Position numbers and translations under genes: made by a program. A stretch of 24,521 nucleotides of DNA from Actinomycetes bacterium (GTDB lineage Bacteria; Actinomycetota; Acidimicrobiia; Acidimicrobiales; SZUA-35), in assembly GCA_024227975.1 (NCBI GenBank), contig JAAETV010000447.1, forward strand, positions 1 through 24,521. Direction: 5' to 3'. Positions 22,831-24,521 of this stretch are shown here, piece by piece; position 1 is the stretch's first letter, and every line of letters begins with the position of its first letter. A model generated the notes under the pieces. The model made no database searches. It worked only from the letters and a program-made list of their open reading frames with translations, and was not told the DNA's origin.

Positions 22831-23612
22831 CTACGGGTGATGAACTCGATGACTGCCTGGTTCCAGCCATTGGGATCGTGGGCGTTGACAGCGTGGCCAG
22901 CGTCGAGCTCCACGATCTCGAGACCCGGGATCAACTTCGCCTGAGGGACCAGGCTCGAGAACCGCTCATCGTCGACACCCAGGGTCAGGATCGTGGGGCG
23001 CGACACACCAAGTACACGGTCGCCGAGGGGAACCAGGGCGTTGGTGGTGAACAACGACTGGGCCATCCCGATGGCGTCGTGCTCATCGAACTCGATGGCC
23101 AGCAGATCACGAGTTGACTTGGGAATCCGATTGGAACGGCTTGGGTTGATGAAATGCTCCCGCAGGACATCTGTTCCCTCGGCTCGGAGCCGTTCGACCA
23201 GAGGAGCGATGATGGTGCGGTGGCGCTGGCGCCAGCTGTCGGTGGGGGAGAAGGCCGAGGAGCAATTGGTGATGACCTGGGCGATGACCCGTTCGGGGTG
23301 AGCCAGCCCGTAGTGCAAGGTCAGGGCCGCCCCCATCGATTGGCCGATCGTGATCCACTCGTCGGCCCCCAGCTCGGCCCGTAGGTGCTCGAATTCGGCG
23401 ACATAGCCGTCGGGCTCATGTCGGGCAGGATCGGCCGGGCTGGGGGATCGGCCATGGCCCCACAGCTCAACCACCACCGGTCGGCATACCTCACTGAGGG
23501 CATCGATGTTGTCGGCCCAGTAGGAGCGGCTGGCCACCGCCCCATGGACGAGAAGGGCGAACGGTCCCCGGCCTTCGTGGACAACGGCATGAAGATGCTC
23601 AGCAGTCACCAC
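22824..23612 (-). CDS. Alpha/beta hydrolase fold protein
   Basis: The family core is clear: FALLVHGAVASRSYWADNID with the oxyanion HG, VVVELWGHGRSPSP, nucleophile elbow ITIGQSMGAALTLHYGLAHP (Ser in GQSMG), an acid near LTLGVDDERFSSL and the catalytic His in LDAGHAVNAHDPNGW. It would hydrolyse an ester, thioester or C-C bond; the substrate is unknown. I choose GTG 23612 (or the adjacent GTG 23609) because GGAG (23617-23620) precedes it and the family beta-1 strand begins right after; this gives about 262 residues. The frame stays open to GTG 23714, whose extra 34 residues are Pro/Arg-rich and not family-like. It is divergent from the ligase at 23812. Confidence 0.85.
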   Translation of the reverse strand: MVTAEHLHAVVHEGRGPFALLVHGAVASRSYWADNIDALSEVCRPVVVELWGHGRSPSPADPARHEPDGYVAEFEHLRAELGADEWITIGQSMGAALTLHYGLAHPERVIAQVITNCSSAFSPTDSWRQRHRTIIAPLVERLRAEGTDVLREHFINPSRSNRIPKSTRDLLAIEFDEHDAIGMAQSLFTTNALVPLGDRVLGVSRPTILTLGVDDERFSSLVPQAKLIPGLEIVELDAGHAVNAHDPNGWNQAVIEFITRSR

Positions 23613-23811
23613 CGATCTCCGTTCCCTTCGATGCGGACCGGCCAGTCCCCAAACGAAACCGGCCAGGCTGGATCGTAGGGGCCCAGGCTGAACCAACTCC
23701 AGTCTCGACGACACCCTGAACAGTCGTGAGCCACCTCGGAGTCAGGCGAAGCCGGGCCCGGGGCCATAAGGTGTGGGCCGCCACCGAACCGCAGCCGACA
23801 CGAGGCCAATC

Positions 23812-24521
23812 ATGACGATCATCCACTCCAGCCCCTTGCCGACCGTCGAGATCCCCGACGTTGCCATCACGGCCCACATTCTGCGAAAGTCGACCGAACT
23901 GGCCGACCAGGTCGCCATCAGGGACACTGCTGGCACCAGTTCCTATACCTTCGCCCAGCTCGACGATGCCATCCACCGCCTGGCTGGAGGGTTGCGGGCC
24001 AGAGGATTCGGTCCCGGATCGGTCATCGGCCTGATGGCCCCGAACATCCCTGAGTACGCGGTCGTGTTCCACGGGGTGGCCGTCGCTGGGGGCGCCGTCA
24101 CCACTATCAACCCTGTCTACGGTCCCGAGGAGGTCCGCTTCCAGCTCCAGGATGCTGGCGCCTCCTTGCTGGTGACCGTGCCCATGTTCCTGGAAGCGGC
24201 GCTGGCCGCGGCGGAAGGAACCGACGTAGCCGAGGTGGTGGTGATCGGAGCTGAGGGATCCCTCCCCGCTGGTGTCGTTGGTCTGGCAGAGCTCTCCGGT
24301 GAACCCATCGAGCAGATCCCGGTCGATGTCGCCGACCATACTGTCGTCCTGCCCTATTCGTCTGGCACCACGGGCCTGCCGAAGGGGGTCATGCTGACCC
24401 ACCGAAACCTGGTTGCGAACATCGAGCAGTGCACCCACGCCATCTTCTACGCTGACGGCGAGGTGGCACTGGCCGCTCTCCCGTTCTTCCACATCTACGG
24501 CATGCAAGTGCTGATGAACGG
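23812..24521 (+). CDS. 4-coumarate-CoA-ligase-like acyl-CoA synthetase, 5' part only
   Basis: An open frame of 236 codons runs from ATG 23812 off the right edge. It reads MTIIHSSPLPTVEIPDVAIT, then FAQLDDAIHRLAGGLRARGF, GLMAPNIPEYAVVFHGVAVA and INPVYGPEEVRFQLQDAGA, and the AMP-binding motif PYSSGTTGLPKGVMLTHRN, followed by LPFFHIYGMQ. These match 4-coumarate/fatty-acid CoA ligases closely. It would activate an aryl or acyl acid with ATP and CoA. The C-terminal half with the catalytic Lys is outside the window. No strong Shine-Dalgarno is seen before the ATG. It is the second CoA ligase in 4 kb. Confidence 0.9.
   Translation, partial: MTIIHSSPLPTVEIPDVAITAHILRKSTELADQVAIRDTAGTSSYTFAQLDDAIHRLAGGLRARGFGPGSVIGLMAPNIPEYAVVFHGVAVAGGAVTTINPVYGPEEVRFQLQDAGASLLVTVPMFLEAALAAAEGTDVAEVVVIGAEGSLPAGVVGLAELSGEPIEQIPVDVADHTVVLPYSSGTTGLPKGVMLTHRNLVANIEQCTHAIFYADGEVALAALPFFHIYGMQVLMN

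Noticed and set aside
23599..24507. A 302-codon open frame on the minus strand
   Set aside because: It lies antisense to the clear 4CL-like ligase and overlaps the hydrolase 5' region; composition is shadow-like (Gly, Asp, His, Arg) with no domain.
1..24521. tRNA, rRNA, CRISPR, insertion sequence or prophage genes
   Set aside because: I found no tRNA-like GGTTCGAATCC arms, repeat-spacer series, transposase motifs or flanking direct repeats.

Overview
The window is high-GC bacterial DNA with dense genes, frequent 4-bp ATGA overlaps, GTG and TTG starts and several starts with no Shine-Dalgarno. Together with UspA, M50-CBS, HPF and HxlR-type genes this suggests an Actinomycetota genome. A marine or soil acidimicrobial lineage would fit, but there is no rRNA or marker gene here to prove it. 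I count 20 protein genes, two of them cut by the window edges. I found no RNA genes, CRISPR arrays, insertion sequences or phage genes, and no gene-free stretch over 300 bases.

Region 1 (1-3643, minus strand) is a tight operon: acetyl-CoA synthetase, then the alpha and beta E1 subunits of a pyruvate/acetoin-type 2-oxoacid dehydrogenase, the last running off the left edge. It faces an AcuC-like deacetylase across an 80-bp spacer holding an 11-bp inverted repeat.

Region 2 (3724-8943, plus strand) looks like a dormancy or hypoxia module: AcuC-like deacetylase, UspA, a 473-residue composite ribosome-hibernation factor, an M50 site-2 protease with paired CBS domains, and a tandem Usp protein. These types recur in the Mycobacterium tuberculosis DosR regulon (Rv0079/RafH, Rv2625c/Rip3, Rv2623-type Usp). 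A 15-bp motif near GTGACCTTGGACCCT, similar to my recollection of the DosR box, occurs four times, each in an intergenic spacer. This is the best candidate for a little-described system.

Region 3 (8972-13277) is mixed metabolism: a DAO-family FAD oxidoreductase, RidA, DUF1905, a YchJ-like SEC-C protein, an MFS transporter and an HxlR regulator.

Region 4 (13325-18093, minus strand) runs SDR, aldo/keto reductase, HdeD-like/DUF389 membrane protein and a nitroreductase-SRPBCC fusion, leading to HxlR. The SDR is aberrant: its nucleotide-binding loop is split by about 28 residues and the catalytic lysine is missing.

Region 5 (18240-20357, plus strand) is a cytoplasmic reductive-dehalogenase-like protein made of two tandem cobalamin-domain copies, the first degenerate, plus a two-cluster ferredoxin tail. 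It is divergent from the SDR/AKR operon.

Region 6 (20379-24521) holds two acyl-CoA ligases, a classical SDR and an alpha/beta hydrolase. With region 5 this would suit catabolism of an organic acid, possibly halogenated, through CoA thioesters; that link is inference.
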